Positions 61,961 to 64,000 of a stretch of DNA of 64,000 bases are shown one piece after another. The translations under genes were made by a program, and so were the position numbers. Positions within the stretch are counted from its first letter, which is position 1. Every line of letters starts with the position of its first letter. This stretch comes from Thiopseudomonas sp. GTDB lineage: Bacteria; Pseudomonadota; Gammaproteobacteria; Pseudomonadales; Pseudomonadaceae. Below the pieces are notes generated by a model, which was given only the letters and a program-made list of their open reading frames with translations, had not been told where the DNA came from and did not search any database. The stretch spans positions 26,965 to 90,964 of the forward strand of contig JALOAC010000006.1 in the NCBI GenBank assembly GCA_023228985.1. Reading direction: 5' to 3'.

Positions 61961-63181
61961 CTACAAATAGGTTAAAGGCAAAGCGACTAAATTTTCTGCC
62001 AACCAAAGCTTTTGCGGATATTGGTTAATTAATGCTCCATGAGCAATAGTTAACTCGTCGGCAGGTAGGTGATTGCGCAATACATCAAACGCTTTAGCCA
62101 TTTTTTTAGTTGGGTTGGCAGTACTTTTTATTTCAATAGGGTACAAGATACGCCCATCTTCAATAATTAAATCAATTTCTTTCTGATCGTTATCGCGATA
62201 AAAGTAAAGCGGGGGTTCTTTTCCTTGATGGTAAAAAGACTTGATAATCTCGCTTACCACAAAGGTTTCAAAAAACTGCCCGCTTTTTGCTCCCTGCTGT
62301 ATTGTTTCAGGCGTTAACCATTTCGTCAGCCACGCCATTAAGCCGGTGTCTAGCATATAAACCTTGGGCGTTTTAATGGCGCGTTTAAGGTGATTATTGG
62401 CATAAGGCTGCAACAAATAAATAATGCCCGACGTTTGTAAAATATTGACCCAGCGCTTGATGGTATCCACCGATACGCCGACATCCTGCGCTACTTTATT
62501 GTAATTAAGCAGCTCGCCACTGCGTGCGGCAATGGCCACCATAAAGCGGGTGAAATCTAAACTGCTGCTAACATTGGCTATGTGCCTCACATCACGCTCA
62601 ATGTAAGTGGCAACGTAAGACGCATAGTAAGTGTGCCAATCAGTTTCTTGCTGATACAACCTTGGCATATAACCTTGGTGAATGGTTTGCCACAGCGCAT
62701 GGACTTTAAGCGGGCATTGCTCGCGTTGCTGCAAATACGCGGCACTAGGAATAAAAGGCAAAGCAAAATCGTTTTGTTCTATTTCCCGTAAAGATAAGCC
62801 CGACAACTTTAAAATGGCCACACGCCCCGCCAAGGTTTCACTCACATTTTGCATTAGCTCAAACGCTTGCGAACCCGACAGCAAAAACTGGCCATTTCGC
62901 TGTTGCTTATCTATGGCTAATTTTAATAGCGAGAACAATTCTGGGGCATATTGCACCTCATCCAAAATGACGTTCTCGGGATAGTTTAATAAAAATAACT
63001 GCGGCTCTTGCTTAGCTTGAGCAAGCAATAAAGGGTCATCAAAACTGACATACACATAATCTTGAGCGACATGCTGCAACAAGGTCGACTTGCCCACTTG
63101 CCTAGGGCCAGTCACCAAAACCGCAGGGAATTGCTGCATCAAAGTACGAAGCCTGTTGTGCAAATGACGAGGAATATACAT
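61961..63181 (-). CDS. AAA ATPase with DUF4143 domain
   Basis: A 406-residue protein. The N-terminal AAA_14 part has Walker A GPRQVGKST (about residue 25) and Walker B VILDEVQ; the middle has winged-helix features (VAQDVGVSVDTIKRWVNILQ) and the C-terminal DUF4143 region has a PD-(D/E)XK-like pattern, EID with a later EIK. Such proteins are common accessory genes and may be nuclease-linked ATPases; function is unproven. No clear ribosome site precedes the ATG. It precedes hsdM by 21 bases and follows a 221-base gap without a gene. Confidence 0.9.
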   Translation of the reverse strand: MYIPRHLHNRLRTLMQQFPAVLVTGPRQVGKSTLLQHVAQDYVYVSFDDPLLLAQAKQEPQLFLLNYPENVILDEVQYAPELFSLLKLAIDKQQRNGQFLLSGSQAFELMQNVSETLAGRVAILKLSGLSLREIEQNDFALPFIPSAAYLQQREQCPLKVHALWQTIHQGYMPRLYQQETDWHTYYASYVATYIERDVRHIANVSSSLDFTRFMVAIAARSGELLNYNKVAQDVGVSVDTIKRWVNILQTSGIIYLLQPYANNHLKRAIKTPKVYMLDTGLMAWLTKWLTPETIQQGAKSGQFFETFVVSEIIKSFYHQGKEPPLYFYRDNDQKEIDLIIEDGRILYPIEIKSTANPTKKMAKAFDVLRNHLPADELTIAHGALINQYPQKLWLAENLVALPLTYL

Positions 63182-63402
63182 AATAAATTGCGTGTGATTT
63201 ACGATGACATCTTAATATAAACGAAGTATGAGTGGCGCGTCTAGTGAAAGACTGAATTTATACACCAAGTGACGAAAAGCGTAACTTAATGTGCAATTTA
63301 GCGCTTGGCAGCTGTGCACTTCAGATGAAAAATCTGGATGCGTAAATCACACTTATAAAAATAAAGCCAATTTTGTAAAGTGTGTTTTACAACAAGCCTA
63401 GG

Positions 63403-64000
63403 CTATTCGCCTCTATTAACCGCCAGCACCTGCTTGCCGAGTTGGGTTAAACGGTATTTTTGAGTTGGGCTGCGTGGTGAATCGGGTTGGGTCATTTCGA
63501 TTAGCTCGGCTTCCAGTGCTGGATTTAAGTAGTTCTCCCTAAAGTTTACACGGTCAGTTAGCTTAACTTCCTTCATTAGCTGCGAGCGCGATAGCTCCCC
63601 AACACAAGCTAAAAGTAACTCTTCTACTTGGTGGGTTACTTGGTGGGTTACTTGATGGGTTACTTGTTCACTACTTAGTCCCTGCTTAGCTCCTACTTGA
63701 TCGGTGACCTCGGAATTAGCTTGCTCCAACTCTGCCACTTTTTCATGCACAGGCAAGCGTACTAAAAAATAAGTGCGGTCTTCGTCGGTTTCAAAAATGG
63801 GTTTAGGCGAACCATTGCGAGCCATTTTTTCAAACATCTTTGGCAAACCAGTGGAACGGCCTTCGGTTAAATCCAGTTCTTTTAAAAACTCACCAATGCG
63901 ACGATTACGATAACGGCGGCTAACGGCATTACCTTGCTGCAAATCTTCCAATTTAATTGAGCGATCTGGGCCAGGAAAACTTAGCACCATTAGTTCATGC
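63403..64000 (-). CDS. C-terminal part of a RecG/AlbA_2-like ATP-binding protein (5' end outside window)
   Basis: The frame is open at the right edge, so the start lies beyond 64000. The visible part begins with VLSFPGPDRSIKLEDL and continues with RRYRNRRIGEFLKELDLTEGRSTGLPKMFEKM, the C-terminal HATPase_c_4-like block of COG2865 predicted transcription regulators, which usually carry an N-terminal AlbA_2 domain. It ends in a winged-helix region (LSRSQLMKEVKL...KYRLTQLGKQVL). Between them is a VTHQVTHQVTHQV stretch encoded by three 12-base repeats. A link to the downstream ATPase and HsdM genes is inferred from orientation. There is no terminator in the gap below. Confidence 0.82.
   Translation of the reverse strand, partial: HELMVLSFPGPDRSIKLEDLQQGNAVSRRYRNRRIGEFLKELDLTEGRSTGLPKMFEKMARNGSPKPIFETDEDRTYFLVRLPVHEKVAELEQANSEVTDQVGAKQGLSSEQVTHQVTHQVTHQVEELLLACVGELSRSQLMKEVKLTDRVNFRENYLNPALEAELIEMTQPDSPRSPTQKYRLTQLGKQVLAVNRGE
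63627..63662 (-). repeat. Three 12-base in-frame tandem repeats
   Basis: CTTGGTGGGTTA (plus strand) occurs twice exactly and a third time with G to A, encoding the VTHQ repeats. In-frame units make the copy number free to vary by slippage without breaking the gene. Confidence 0.85.

Noticed and set aside
60452..63181. A complete Type I restriction-modification system
   Set aside because: Only HsdM is recognisable; neither a specificity nor a restriction subunit is present in the window.

Overview
The window reads as chromosome of a gammaproteobacterium of the Pseudomonadaceae with a GC content that looks, by eye, lower than in most Pseudomonas. The evidence is gene content and order: an anr-apt pair behind a hemN-type gene, minCDE-rluA, purU/mvaT/sbcB, rnd-ycgL, arsC-wrbA-DUF2069, rluD-pgeF beside bamD, a GacA-type regulator and the MvaT-type H-NS analogue. 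A Thiopseudomonas/Denitrificimonas-like lineage would fit, but that is inference. Coding density is high and nearly everything is core metabolism and cell biology.

Layout. 1-2850: a HemN-family gene entering from the left edge, the oxygen sensor Anr, and apt. 2890-5010 (minus): a lipid A acyltransferase coupled to a patatin-like lipase. 5050-7640: minCDE and rluA. 7720-14280: a six-gene moxR/bat operon (MoxR ATPase, DUF58, DUF4381, two VWA membrane proteins, BatD). 14425-16130: DAHP synthase and dksA. 16190-23320 (minus): complete iscRSUA-hscBA-fdx-iscX operon with a recognisable IscR-site promoter, then cysE and trmJ. 23465-24280: suhB. 24370-29780 (minus): secF, secD, yajC, tgt, queA. 29885-29971: tRNA-Leu(CAA) with promoter and terminator, directly followed by the decayed start of a tyrosine integrase and then a copper P-type ATPase, a BON protein and a CsbD protein, which looks like the remnant of an integrated element. 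33585-36260: TlpA-like lipoprotein, ArsC-like protein, WrbA, DUF2069 and TcdA. 36415-42210: bacteriohemerythrin, ycgL/rnd, gacA, purU, mvaT, sbcB. 42486-49263: tandem universal stress protein, COG3650 lipoprotein, GAPDH, YcaO and a NIT-domain chemoreceptor. 49282-52225 (minus): lutCBA lactate oxidation. 52369-55862: pgeF, rluD, bamD, slyD. 56076-60399: ackA-pta and an acyltransferase. 60452 to the right edge (minus): an accessory segment with HsdM, a DUF4143 ATPase and the C-terminal part of a RecG/AlbA_2-like ATP-binding protein cut by the window end.

Together the genes suggest a facultative respirer that senses oxygen and Fe-S status (Anr, IscR), gains energy from lactate and acetate (LutABC, AckA-Pta) and has nitrate/nitrite-type chemotaxis. 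The most unusual point is the HemN homologue next to anr: it keeps a long intact reading frame but has lost the radical-SAM cysteine motif. The second is the relic integration site at tRNA-Leu, and the third is the accessory segment at the right edge, where HsdM has no adjacent HsdS or HsdR in view. No CRISPR array, insertion sequence or rRNA gene was seen.
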